Assembly (NCBI RefSeq): GCF_946481155.1
Contig: NZ_CAMLMK010000012.1
Coordinates: 1 to 41,799 of the forward strand
DNA length: 41,799 nucleotides
Reading direction: 5' to 3'
From: an uncultured Flavobacterium sp.
Lineage (GTDB): Bacteria > Bacteroidota > Bacteroidia > Flavobacteriales > Flavobacteriaceae
Shown: piece by piece, positions 16,516 to 25,845 of the stretch
Layout of the letters: each line of letters begins with the position of its first letter
How positions within the stretch are numbered: position 1 is the stretch's first letter
The notes under the pieces: model-generated
What the model was told of the DNA's origin: nothing
Database searches by the model: none
What the model saw: the letters and a program-made list of their open reading frames with translations, nothing else
Position numbers and translations under genes: made by a program

Positions 16516-17805
16516 TTATGAGCGTTTGTCTATAAAAGTTACAGGCTTACGGCTCATTGGTGCAAATATAATCTTATTTAGGATATCTTGCGCAACAAAT
16601 TCAACTTTTGGTGTAACTCTCAGTTTTGCCCTGAAATGATCCTTGATATGATTCAGTAATTCTTCGGAAGGGTTATTGCTCGAAATCTTGATATGAATTT
16701 CGTCGGTTCCCAGATCATTGGTGGAGATTTCAATGACGTGGCTTTGGATTCCCTCGAAGAAAGTCAGTAAATCGTGCATTGCCGGCGGATATAGAGTCGT
16801 ACCCTTATATTTTATCATGTGCTGCTTACGTCCTACAACCGGTCCAACCCTAAGCGTATTTCGGCCACACGGACACGATTCGGAATGCAACTGTACCACA
16901 TCGCCGGTTTTAAATCGCAGCAACGGCATTCCTTCGACCCCTAAAGTCGTAATGGTTAATTCGCCGCTTTCCCCTTCCGCGACAGCGTTATTATTTTCGT
17001 CTAAGACCTCGGTGATAATCAGTTCCGGATGATGATGGCCGCCCTGAAACTGCTCACATTCTGTAAATGCGGTGCTCATTTCAGTGGAAGCATATGTTGA
17101 AAACAGCTGAATATTCCACTTAGCTGTGATTTTCTCGGTTAAGAGACTAGGTGAAAAATCCTGGTTCCGCAGCGATTCCCCGATGCAAATCACGCCTTTT
17201 ACGCTCGAACCGTTGTAATCAATTCCATGGCTTTCCGCATATTCTATCATTTTCAGCAAAAACGATGGAACGGCAATCAGGTATTTCGGTTTGTATTTCA
17301 GGATCGAATCCCACTGCAACTCCGGAATTCCTGCGCCTACGCGAATAACCCCTGCGCCCAGTTTTCGTAAACCCAGAAAATAAGCTAGTCCTGCCATGAA
17401 TCTTCGGTCTAAAGTGGTCATTAACTGCACCACATCGCCTTCACGGATTCCTGCGCAGGCGAATGAAATGGCTTCGTTATAGGCCAATCGGTCCAGGTCT
17501 TTATCAGTCAGGCCAAAAGTCACCGGATTTCCCAATGTCCCTGAAGTCGTGGCATAATCAATGATTTTATGCATCGGAACGCAAAAGAAGTCGTCGTTGT
17601 TTTCCTGAAGATCGGTTTTCGTGGTGACAGGGATTTTCTTCAGATCTTCTATTGTTGCAATAGAGTAGACATCGATATTTTCTTTGGCAAAAAGCGCTTT
17701 ATAATAGGGCGAATTTTCGTTTAAATATACCAGCGTTTCTTTCAGTTTCTGTTCCTGAAACTGTCGGATTTCCTGCGAGGATTTTTTTTCTATTGCCGGT
17801 ATCAT
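16516..17805 (-). CDS. PaaK-like AMP-binding acyl ligase
   Basis: The 429-residue protein is of the phenylacetate-CoA ligase-like branch of adenylate-forming enzymes. The ATP-binding loop is TTSGTLGNP at residues 86-94; YASTEMSTAF (near residue 240), LLRFKTGDVV and the Cys-rich SCPCGRN are typical of PaaK-type proteins. In this cluster the likely role is to activate an aromatic acid such as 4-hydroxycinnamate or a related starter, and pass it to ACP or CoA; the substrate is inferred from context. It is the last gene of the train, overlapping the C45 gene by 4 bases (ATGA), with tRNA-Ala right after it. Confidence 0.85.
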   Translation of the reverse strand: MIPAIEKKSSQEIRQFQEQKLKETLVYLNENSPYYKALFAKENIDVYSIATIEDLKKIPVTTKTDLQENNDDFFCVPMHKIIDYATTSGTLGNPVTFGLTDKDLDRLAYNEAISFACAGIREGDVVQLMTTLDRRFMAGLAYFLGLRKLGAGVIRVGAGIPELQWDSILKYKPKYLIAVPSFLLKMIEYAESHGIDYNGSSVKGVICIGESLRNQDFSPSLLTEKITAKWNIQLFSTYASTEMSTAFTECEQFQGGHHHPELIITEVLDENNNAVAEGESGELTITTLGVEGMPLLRFKTGDVVQLHSESCPCGRNTLRVGPVVGRKQHMIKYKGTTLYPPAMHDLLTFFEGIQSHVIEISTNDLGTDEIHIKISSNNPSEELLNHIKDHFRAKLRVTPKVEFVAQDILNKIIFAPMSRKPVTFIDKRS

Positions 17806-19463
17806 TTTCTTCTTTTTATTTTATTAAGATATTTTTCAATCTGAACTTTATCAGGAACCGTGGTAATTTCTTTGGTCTTTGCCTTCTGGAATTGTATTTC
17901 GGCAGCTTTGTACCATCCTTTCTCAAAATAATACTTCCCGATTTTAAAATAAGGTACCCAAAGTTCAGGATTCAGGCTCAGGTATTCTTTAATGAAGTCG
18001 TCCGTCAGCGTTTCTTTTCGGGCAATGACTTTATCAACAATCCTGTCCTGGATGCGGTATTTTTCGTAGTTGCGGTATACCTCCGTTTCAAGAAAAGGAT
18101 CTTTTGGAATATTTAGCGACTCGGTTTGCAACGAATTAAAATCACTTCCTTTATCCGCAAATATTTTATTTAGGTCGTAGGCAACATATTCCCCCAATTG
18201 GTATGGATTGGAAGACACCCATGCGATTCGGCTTTCCGGTTTGAAAATCACGCTGTGATGTGCCAATAATTGGTTCAGGGACTTCTCGTTCCCCAATCCT
18301 ATTGCCTGGTCTTTCAACCCTTCCTTCTCTCTTAAGATTTCTGCAATTTTTATCGGATTCATTTTATCCTTCTCAACCAACAATTCCTGCATGCGGTCAA
18401 ATCTGTACTTGGAATGGCTTCCTGAGATTTGCTCTAAATTTCTTTCATCGGTCTGATAAACGGCTCCCTGGAAATGATTTGAGCAGACCAATTGGTTGCT
18501 GTTCGGCACTTCAAACACATCGAATTTCGTTGGCGACAATTCAATCAGTACCGCCTTTTTATCTTTTGCACTGCCAATCATTAAGGTTTCCGAAACGAAA
18601 ATTTCCTTTTTGGAGGCAATTTTTACGGCTTCTTCAATGGTTGAAGCATACTGCAGGATTTCACGGGCAACAATGGAAATAGGCGTTTTAGCCGTCCATG
18701 GAATTTCCGATTTCCCGGCATTTATCGTCACGGTCAGGCCTTCTTTATTCATTCCGGACACAGTACCTACCATTCCGCCCCAAACTACCGTCATAAACGG
18801 ATGGCCTTTATCAGGCGTAACAAAAGCAACTACTTTATCCTGGGCAAATTCATCACCGGCATAAAAGTCGAAATTCCGTCCGATAAGCAATTCGCCGTCT
18901 TCAGTCTTATCACCCCAAACCGCTAAAGAAGAACAGCCCACCAAAGCCAGATCCTGCATCGCATGGCCAATATCATGGGCGCCATGAAGGTATAAGGTGC
19001 GAAGGTACTTGGGTGCTACCCAGTCATAATCATCGGAAGTATACTGTGAAACTCCGTAAATCTCAGTTTTATATTCTTCCGGAACATGCAGATAGAGCCT
19101 GCGGTTGTACCATTTCAAAAATTGGCGTACCAGCTGCTGCTTGACTTTTGAAGGAATCAGATCTTCAACTTTAGAAAAAAAAGCAACTTCCTGTTTGTGA
19201 ATGATATCCTTTGCCAGGCTACCCTGAAGCATTCCCCGTTGTAATGCGTCACCGGAAATATGCAATTCCCATAATTTTTGTCTGTTCCGTATCAGGAAGT
19301 TTTTACCCGATGAAAAAAGTGTATCTGAATGCTTTACCACCACCGGTTTTTCCTGGTTATAACCTTCTGTTTGCGGCTTATGATGGATCGATTTTGAAAC
19401 GCCACATGAAAATAAGGTTAACAATAACCCGAAAAAAGCAATTATGTGCAGGCTTCTTTTCAT
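17802..19463 (-). CDS. C45-type acyltransferase/hydrolase lipoprotein
   Basis: The 553-residue protein carries a lipoprotein signal (lipobox LFSC, Cys20). Its central domain resembles the C45 peptidase or acyl-CoA:6-aminopenicillanate acyltransferase family of N-terminal nucleophile enzymes. The expected nucleophile is Cys177 in ALVGCSSLAVWG, followed by GRNFDF (residues 195-200) that fits the active-site pattern. In this family the chain is often cut before the Cys to expose it. The last about 90 residues look helical and TPR-like (WVPYFKIGKYYFEKGWYKAAE, written here in part). Envelope location and cluster context make an acyl transfer or lipid hydrolysis step on the pigment possible, but no substrate is known. 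It overlaps the PaaK-like gene by 4 bases and lies 2 bases after the FAD oxidoreductase. Confidence 0.8.
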   Translation of the reverse strand: MKRSLHIIAFFGLLLTLFSCGVSKSIHHKPQTEGYNQEKPVVVKHSDTLFSSGKNFLIRNRQKLWELHISGDALQRGMLQGSLAKDIIHKQEVAFFSKVEDLIPSKVKQQLVRQFLKWYNRRLYLHVPEEYKTEIYGVSQYTSDDYDWVAPKYLRTLYLHGAHDIGHAMQDLALVGCSSLAVWGDKTEDGELLIGRNFDFYAGDEFAQDKVVAFVTPDKGHPFMTVVWGGMVGTVSGMNKEGLTVTINAGKSEIPWTAKTPISIVAREILQYASTIEEAVKIASKKEIFVSETLMIGSAKDKKAVLIELSPTKFDVFEVPNSNQLVCSNHFQGAVYQTDERNLEQISGSHSKYRFDRMQELLVEKDKMNPIKIAEILREKEGLKDQAIGLGNEKSLNQLLAHHSVIFKPESRIAWVSSNPYQLGEYVAYDLNKIFADKGSDFNSLQTESLNIPKDPFLETEVYRNYEKYRIQDRIVDKVIARKETLTDDFIKEYLSLNPELWVPYFKIGKYYFEKGWYKAAEIQFQKAKTKEITTVPDKVQIEKYLNKIKRRK

Positions 19464-19465
19464 CG

Positions 19466-20986
19466 TTAGTTGGCTAATTCACTGTTGATTTTGTTGATAA
19501 GATAGTCTTTGCCCAAAATCTCCGAGCAGGTTACTACCGCGCCGATGGTTACTCCCAGAACACCATGCATATTGATACTTTGCCCGGTTAGATAAAGGTT
19601 CTCCAGCTTTGTTTTCGGTGAAATAAAAGTTTTCATCGGATTGCTGGAATCTTTGATGTACCCGTATAAATTCCCATGATGCCCTCCGATATAATCGCGA
19701 TAGGACAAAGGTGTGGAAGTATGCATCGACTGCACGCATTCCCTAATTCCCGGAAACTTTTTCTCCAGTTCCGACAAGAAGGCTTCCGCTTTTTCGGACT
19801 TGTATTGTTCGTATAGCGTCCCTCTCTCCCCTTTTTCAGAAACCGTATTGTGAGTAGCTTCCCAGGCAGCAAATTCCTCAAATTTTAAATAGGTGATTGC
19901 TGTCATGCTTTCTGCCCACACTTGGTTTTCCTCAGAGATGTTCATTGAGGCCATATAGGCTTCCGGCCATGAGGCTGCTGTATATTCGTTGGCATTCCAA
20001 ACGCGGGCGCTTTCGCGGAAATGGTAATAATTATGGTTTAGGTATTTGAAGGTATTCGGCTTAAAAACCAGATACAGACTAAAGGCAGAAGGCAGGGCTT
20101 CCAAACTCTGGATCCTGCTGAAATAAGACTTTCGGAATTTGTCTTCTCCAACCATTTTCAACGTTGTCTTCGGTTCAATATTCGAAATGAAAAGGTCGCC
20201 CAAATACTCTTCGCCGTTTTTTGTCTTCGCCGAAACCAGCTTGTCGTCTTCAAAACCAAAACTAACCACTTCGCGGTGCTTGAATACGTCACCACCATAT
20301 TTTCTTAGTTGCTTGATCAGCTGTTTGGTAATCTGGCTTCCGCCATTGATACAGCGCCACGAACTTTGAATATAAGAGTTCACGGATAAGGCATGCACGT
20401 AGAAAGGCGTTTTATCCGCAATTCCTGCGTATAGGAAATTAGAACCCGCCAATACTGCCTTCAGTTTCTCATTATCCGTAAGTTCGTCCAGATAGTCTTT
20501 CGCATTGATCGACAGGATTTCGCTTTGATAGCCATCACCCTGTTTTAAGTTGTAAAGCGGAAACGAATCGCAGGTATAAATCAGTTTTTCGCAATACTTC
20601 CGTATGGTTTCCTCTTCATCAGGGAAATGGGCTGACAATTGTTGTATGAAATTCTCATAGCCCTGCGCATGCGGATATTCTGTTTTATCATCATCAAAAG
20701 AAATAACATCAAAGGCATCAATATCCATCTTTTTCAGTTTCAGATGGTCCATAATACCTATATAGCTGAAATACTTGTACAGGTTCTGCCCTTCTTCCAA
20801 TCCGCCGATGTAATGAATCCCGGTGTCGAAAATGGTTTTGTCGCGCACGAAAGTCTGCAGGTTTCCACCGTACTGATTGTTTTTCTCCAGGACGCACACG
20901 CTTTTACCCTCTTTCGCAAGAAGGATCGCCGAAACCAAACCGCCCAGACCACTGCCTACAATTACTACGTCGTATTTACTCTTCAC
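19466..20986 (-). CDS. FAD-dependent oxidoreductase, phytoene-desaturase (CrtI)-like
   Basis: The 506-residue protein has the FAD motif IVGSGLGGLVSA (GSGLGG at residues 11-16) and the flavin-contacting VLEKNNQYGGN of CrtI/carotenoid isomerase-like enzymes, with a C-terminal LYLTGQSINMHGVLG segment. Such proteins oxidise, isomerise or saturate long conjugated chains; here the polyene is the natural guess, not a carotenoid. The chosen start is a GTG at 20984-20986. It is 3 bases after the stop of the MMPL gene and is followed directly by the FAD motif, so a longer form is not available. A second family member lies at the other end of the window (41188-41799). Confidence 0.85.
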   Translation of the reverse strand: MKSKYDVVIVGSGLGGLVSAILLAKEGKSVCVLEKNNQYGGNLQTFVRDKTIFDTGIHYIGGLEEGQNLYKYFSYIGIMDHLKLKKMDIDAFDVISFDDDKTEYPHAQGYENFIQQLSAHFPDEEETIRKYCEKLIYTCDSFPLYNLKQGDGYQSEILSINAKDYLDELTDNEKLKAVLAGSNFLYAGIADKTPFYVHALSVNSYIQSSWRCINGGSQITKQLIKQLRKYGGDVFKHREVVSFGFEDDKLVSAKTKNGEEYLGDLFISNIEPKTTLKMVGEDKFRKSYFSRIQSLEALPSAFSLYLVFKPNTFKYLNHNYYHFRESARVWNANEYTAASWPEAYMASMNISEENQVWAESMTAITYLKFEEFAAWEATHNTVSEKGERGTLYEQYKSEKAEAFLSELEKKFPGIRECVQSMHTSTPLSYRDYIGGHHGNLYGYIKDSSNPMKTFISPKTKLENLYLTGQSINMHGVLGVTIGAVVTCSEILGKDYLINKINSELAN

Positions 20987-20989
20987 TCT

Positions 20990-23900
20990 TTATTTCTTTA
21001 AAACTACCACATCATTCTCTTCCCTACTCACTTCAAAACCGAGACTTTCGAAATAGCTTTTCAGTTCAAAATCAGCTAACAGCACAATTTGTTTTATGCT
21101 GGCGGCTATTTCCAAATGCTTTACAAATTCGGGATTTTTATCCGAAATCAAAAGCGTGTCGTATGTTAATTTCCCGTCCGTTGCCGAACCGATGTATTTG
21201 ATTTCCCGTTTTTTCAACAGATAACTTGTAGAAGCTATTGCTCTATTTTCTTCTTTGAAAATGTAACTTTCTATTTTTCTTTTTGGTTGCTGCAAGGCTA
21301 AAAGCACATCCAATTGTCCATAATCATCCGCCAAATGAAGGATTTTTGCGCTGTCAGCTATAATGGAATCCAGCCTGAAATACAATGCTTTTCTGTTCGC
21401 AAAATCGTGTTTTACTGCCCATCGTACTTCCTGTTCTTTGTATAGGAAACTCAACAGCAGCTTATTCTTAAAGTAATTTTCATCTTCCAGTTCCTTACGC
21501 AGGGACGCAAATTGCTCGCGGAAATATTTGTTTATTTTTTTTGTACGTTCTGAATAGTTTGAGCCGAAAGAAGTGTCATTCGCTTCAATCCGGTCACCGA
21601 TAACTACTGAAATATTCTCGTCATAAATGATATGATCGCCCTTTGGCAATGCTTCTGAATTCCCGTGGATATAGACAGGCAGAATATCCAGGTTGAAATG
21701 TTCCGCCAGATAGAAAGCCCCTTTGTGAAAACGCTGGATCACGCCATCTTCCGAGCGCGAGCCTTCAGGAAAAACCATCAGAGAATAGCCCTGTTCTACT
21801 TTTTTCCTCAAATGCTCAACACCGCCTTCCACGCCTTGCGAAACCGGATAATAACCAGCTAGTTTCACGACACGTCCAAAGATGGGCGAATTGTATACCC
21901 AGTCGTTAACCAGATAAATGATTTTCGGCGTCACCATTCCGATGGCCAGTGTATCTAAAAACGAGGTATGGTTAGATATTATTACCGAAGGCTTGTCAAA
22001 AGTTTCGTTATTCTTATTGATAATCTGCTTCTTAACAAACGGATTCGAGTACAAAACCGATTTCATGAAATTAGAAATGATAATCCGGAACCACATAATT
22101 TTCACTTCGCTTTTTACCGGTAGCAATTTCAGAACCAGCTTTCCTAAAAATGAAAACACGAACCCTCCCAAACCATAATAGATAAAGGATAATGTCGAAT
22201 GAATCAGCAGTCGGATCGAAATGGGCGATTTTCCCTTTTTTACCCTATTGAAGATGCAGATTCTGAATAGTATCGGATAGAAAATGAATGTTATAATCAA
22301 AGCTGCAAAAACTCCAATCAGAGAAACCGAAGAAATCGATTTTAAAGCAGGATGTTCTGCAAAAATTAAGGCTCCAATCGCCAGAATTGTCGTAAGCGCC
22401 GCCAATATGATCGAAGTTCTGTAGGTCGGCATCTCATTTTTACCAGTGGTATACTCTTTCTGCAGCGCGCTGGTCATAAAAATACTGAAATCAACGCCGT
22501 GCCCGAAAATAAGCGTACACACAATCGTACTGAAAATGTTCAGCTGGATGTCGAAAATCCACATTACACCAGCTGTTACGATTCCTGTGATTGCAATCGG
22601 GATCGTACTGATGATGACCAATTCTATTCTCCGGAAGAAAATAAACAAAATGAATATTACGGCTACAAACGAATAACTTACCAGGTCGTTGAAGTCGTCC
22701 CGGAGCTTCCCTAAGAAGGTTTCGTTCATTTGCTGGCGGTCTATTGCCAGGACGCCTTTTTCTGATGAAATATGCTTCACAAAAACGTCACGCTGTTCGT
22801 TGGAAACCTTCACCACTGATGAAACCGTATAGAATCCTTTTTTGGAAGAAACAAATTCGTCTAAGAAAAATGCTTTGACTTTTGCATATTCCTCAAAACC
22901 GATCGGCTTAAAATCTTTATGCAGTAAATCGTAGAAAGGCTGATGGCTTTCCGGCTTAAAACCTATGACCGAACCACTTGAAATTAAGTTCGCCTGTACC
23001 GCACGTTTCTTCTCCGGTGTCCAGAAGGCATTCCATTTGTCGATTTTCTGCTGTTGTGCTTCTTTGGAAAGCACGACTCCACCAATGGAACTGAAATTCA
23101 GGATTTCTTTGTTTTTCTTATCGGAAGTAAGCGTTGCAAATAATTTACTGTTATTCGACATCGCTTCTTCGATGGAATTCCCGTAGGAAGCCAGATAAAT
23201 CGATTTCGAAGTCAGATTGGTGGCATTTTCCAGTTTGGCTTCTGCCTTTTTAATTTCTGTCGGCACAAAATTCAGATCGGAAAGGTTGTTGTTGAATTTC
23301 ACTTTTCCGAAGGTAAACAAGCTGATCACGATAATAATTACACTGGCAATAATCAGGAATCTATTGTTCTCAAAAGAGAATCCGGCGGCTTTGTCCAAAA
23401 TCGTTTTACGTTCTTCTTCGCCTTCTTTTGGTTTATAAAGATGCGGAATAATCAACAGCGAAAACAAGGCCGAAACCACTACGCTTATGGCGGCAAAAAT
23501 CCCTAAATCTTTCAGGGCTTCCGAATTCACAAAAAGCAGGCACAAAAAGGCCACGGCCGTTGTTGTACTGCTCATGATAAGCGGCATCGTGATATCTTTA
23601 TACAACGTTTTCAGATCGCTGTTATTTTTATAATGCGTGAGGATGTGCAACGAATAATCTATGGTGACACCTAAAAGTACCGCTCCTACACTGAGTGAAA
23701 TCGCCGAAATAGTTTGTCGGATAAAATACATGCAGGCGATGGCAAATGCTACTCCGAAAATCGTCGGGATGAAGATGATTACGGGGATTAGCAACTTTCT
23801 GTAGAACAGAATCAGAATCAGCATCAAAGTTCCTAAAGAAACCAGAATCGTCGTGATGATGTCATGTTTGATTTGCTTGGCATTGGCAACTGCAATCAAC

Positions 23901-24661
23901 GAAGAACCGAAATAATCTACCGTTGCTTTTCCTTTAAATTGTGTATTTAAATTCTCTTTTATGCTTTGGAGCCTGTCAACAAAAAGCGTGTTTTTTTCGG
24001 TTTCGCTGCCGCTTAATTTCGGGTTGATGAATAGCAGCAGTTTGGATTCGTCTTTGGTCACCAGAAAACCATTTTTAAGCTGGAATTCGTCACCAATGCT
24101 TAACTGCTGCAGTTTCTTTAGTGCTATAAATGAAACTCCTAAGGGATCGTTCAATATGAAATCTTTGGCGACAATTCCCGTTGGTGAAATTAAAGTTCGG
24201 TAATTCTTATCTACCTGGGCTGCGATACTGTCTTTATGGAGTTTTTGCTCTATTTGCGAATAATCCTTATCTTCTAAGAATAAGGGCACATTGTTGTACA
24301 CAAAATCGAAAGTTTCCTGAATATTCTCTTCATCAACTTTTCCCTGCACGTCTTTGATATAGGTCTCGCAGGAAGCCAGGCTGTCCAGGAAAACGGTCGC
24401 GGTTTCCGACATATCATCAACCGAACCATTCTTGCCTTTCTCAATGATAACGGTAATTTTATCGGAGAAATTAATCTGCTGAAGAACCTTAGCAGTGATA
24501 TCGGCCTTATCATTTTTAGGGATGATTCGTGTAATATCTTCCTCAAATTTAATTTTGGAAGCAAAAAAACCAAAAACCATCAAGAATGCCAGGGCAATAC
24601 CTATTGCAAGCAGTCGGTTACGCTGCACAAAATGGTGAATCCGGAGGAAATAGGTATGCAT
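20990..24661 (-). CDS. MMPL/RND exporter fused to PlsC-type acyltransferase and an unrecognised C-terminal domain
   Basis: The 1223-residue protein has three parts. Residues 1-815 form an MMPL-type RND transporter, with two sets of membrane helices and the charged motifs GVTIDYS (331-337) and GHGVDFS (720-726). Residues about 880-1050 form a lysophosphatidate acyltransferase (PlsC)-type domain with the HxxxxD catalytic motif NHTSFLD (H898, D903) and FPEGSRS (964-970). Residues about 1070-1223 resemble a degenerate Rossmann/methyltransferase-like fold (ILHLADDYGQLDVLLAL) without a clear cofactor loop. Family knowledge suggests lipid export plus acyl transfer, perhaps moving the pigment across the inner membrane while acylating it. 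The start overlaps the GT2 stop by one base (TAATG). Confidence 0.85.
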   Translation of the reverse strand: MHTYFLRIHHFVQRNRLLAIGIALAFLMVFGFFASKIKFEEDITRIIPKNDKADITAKVLQQINFSDKITVIIEKGKNGSVDDMSETATVFLDSLASCETYIKDVQGKVDEENIQETFDFVYNNVPLFLEDKDYSQIEQKLHKDSIAAQVDKNYRTLISPTGIVAKDFILNDPLGVSFIALKKLQQLSIGDEFQLKNGFLVTKDESKLLLFINPKLSGSETEKNTLFVDRLQSIKENLNTQFKGKATVDYFGSSLIAVANAKQIKHDIITTILVSLGTLMLILILFYRKLLIPVIIFIPTIFGVAFAIACMYFIRQTISAISLSVGAVLLGVTIDYSLHILTHYKNNSDLKTLYKDITMPLIMSSTTTAVAFLCLLFVNSEALKDLGIFAAISVVVSALFSLLIIPHLYKPKEGEEERKTILDKAAGFSFENNRFLIIASVIIIVISLFTFGKVKFNNNLSDLNFVPTEIKKAEAKLENATNLTSKSIYLASYGNSIEEAMSNNSKLFATLTSDKKNKEILNFSSIGGVVLSKEAQQQKIDKWNAFWTPEKKRAVQANLISSGSVIGFKPESHQPFYDLLHKDFKPIGFEEYAKVKAFFLDEFVSSKKGFYTVSSVVKVSNEQRDVFVKHISSEKGVLAIDRQQMNETFLGKLRDDFNDLVSYSFVAVIFILFIFFRRIELVIISTIPIAITGIVTAGVMWIFDIQLNIFSTIVCTLIFGHGVDFSIFMTSALQKEYTTGKNEMPTYRTSIILAALTTILAIGALIFAEHPALKSISSVSLIGVFAALIITFIFYPILFRICIFNRVKKGKSPISIRLLIHSTLSFIYYGLGGFVFSFLGKLVLKLLPVKSEVKIMWFRIIISNFMKSVLYSNPFVKKQIINKNNETFDKPSVIISNHTSFLDTLAIGMVTPKIIYLVNDWVYNSPIFGRVVKLAGYYPVSQGVEGGVEHLRKKVEQGYSLMVFPEGSRSEDGVIQRFHKGAFYLAEHFNLDILPVYIHGNSEALPKGDHIIYDENISVVIGDRIEANDTSFGSNYSERTKKINKYFREQFASLRKELEDENYFKNKLLLSFLYKEQEVRWAVKHDFANRKALYFRLDSIIADSAKILHLADDYGQLDVLLALQQPKRKIESYIFKEENRAIASTSYLLKKREIKYIGSATDGKLTYDTLLISDKNPEFVKHLEIAASIKQIVLLADFELKSYFESLGFEVSREENDVVVLKK

Positions 24662-25839
24662 TAATTACTTGATTTTTTGGACAGCGAAAGTAGCAAATAA
24701 CTTCCAACTCCGAAAACAATTGCCGCAGCAGTTGCTAAAACAAAACTTCCGATGATGTACTGTGCCACATGTGCCTGTATGTGCTGCATCGTAATAGGCA
24801 TTCCAATGCTGAATTCTATATTACCGCCAACAAAAAAAGCACCTGCCTTTAGCGATCCATATATGATAAACGGAATCATCGGCGGGATGCTCACATTTGA
24901 AAAAGCGAATGCCAAAGCCTTGTTCCATCGTAACAGAACTGCAAGAAAAATGACTATCGCCGTCTGAAATCCCCAAAATGGGGCAATGCCAATAAAAACC
25001 CCTAAGGCAATTGACAGTGCTTTTTTGGAATTGGAATCTGAGCTGGCTAAAATGTCTTCGCGGAGGAAGTCCCTAAAACTTTTTTTTTTGAAACTCATAA
25101 AGAAGTTTCGCGGCTTGATGTACAAAAGGGTAATAATAACCAAAATCGTATTGAGAATGCTGATTCGGGTGAAATCCTTGAACGGACGGAAATGCGTTAC
25201 GCGTTCATTCGGATCGTATAAAATATTAATGGGAATGTTTCTTACGGGTACACCATTCCACGCAGTACGAACAATCACCTCAATCTCGAATTCAAATTTT
25301 TTGGTGAAAAATTGGTTTGGAATAGAACGAAGCGGGTACAAACGATAGCCCGATTGTGTGTCCTCCAGCGTGATGCCGGTTTCAAACCAGAACCAAAAGT
25401 TGGAGAACTTATTCCCGAAACTACTCTTTTTAGGAACTCCGTCCTGATTCATGTTTCGGCTTCCAATCAGCAAAATAGCTTTCCCTTCTTTTTCCAGCGC
25501 GTCCATAAAAACGGAAATGTCATCAGGGAAATGTTGTCCGTCGGAATCAATAGTTATTGCATGCTCGAAACCTAATTGTTTTGCTTTTTTAAAACCTTCA
25601 CGCAGTGCATTCCCTTTTCCCTGGTTTTTTGGGATTTGGATGTTTACTATTTGCGGATAAGAGGCAATAATTTCACTGGTTGTATCGGTTGAACCGTCAT
25701 TTACGACGATAACATTTTGGGTATGCTGCAAAACCCCGTCAATAACACGGCGTAGGGTTTTGTGATTATTATAAGTCGGGATAATAACACACAATTTCAG
25801 GTTTTCAATTCGCTCGCTGATGGAAGGAGTTGGGTACAT
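24661..25839 (-). CDS. GT2 glycosyltransferase with C-terminal DUF2062 domain
   Basis: The 392-residue protein joins a family 2 glycosyltransferase (about residues 13-235) with a membrane-embedded DUF2062 region (about 255-390). VVNDGSTDTT (residues 46-54) and the DxD-type TIDSDGQH (D98, D100) bind the nucleotide sugar and metal. The DUF2062 part contains an IAPFWGFQTA segment and several hydrophobic helices. This fusion is common in Bacteroidota pigment and lipid clusters, where it may glycosylate a lipid carrier. A sugar on flexirubin is not established, so the acceptor is open. It is translationally coupled to the downstream MMPL gene. Confidence 0.85.
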   Translation of the reverse strand: MYPTPSISERIENLKLCVIIPTYNNHKTLRRVIDGVLQHTQNVIVVNDGSTDTTSEIIASYPQIVNIQIPKNQGKGNALREGFKKAKQLGFEHAITIDSDGQHFPDDISVFMDALEKEGKAILLIGSRNMNQDGVPKKSSFGNKFSNFWFWFETGITLEDTQSGYRLYPLRSIPNQFFTKKFEFEIEVIVRTAWNGVPVRNIPINILYDPNERVTHFRPFKDFTRISILNTILVIITLLYIKPRNFFMSFKKKSFRDFLREDILASSDSNSKKALSIALGVFIGIAPFWGFQTAIVIFLAVLLRWNKALAFAFSNVSIPPMIPFIIYGSLKAGAFFVGGNIEFSIGMPITMQHIQAHVAQYIIGSFVLATAAAIVFGVGSYLLLSLSKKSSN

Positions 25840-25845
25840 AGTGTG

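Noticed and set aside
19466..20986. Carotenoid desaturase in a carotenoid cluster.
   Set aside because: No phytoene synthase, cyclase or other carotenoid genes are here; the surrounding genes fit flexirubin, so the CrtI-like fold is probably used on another substrate.
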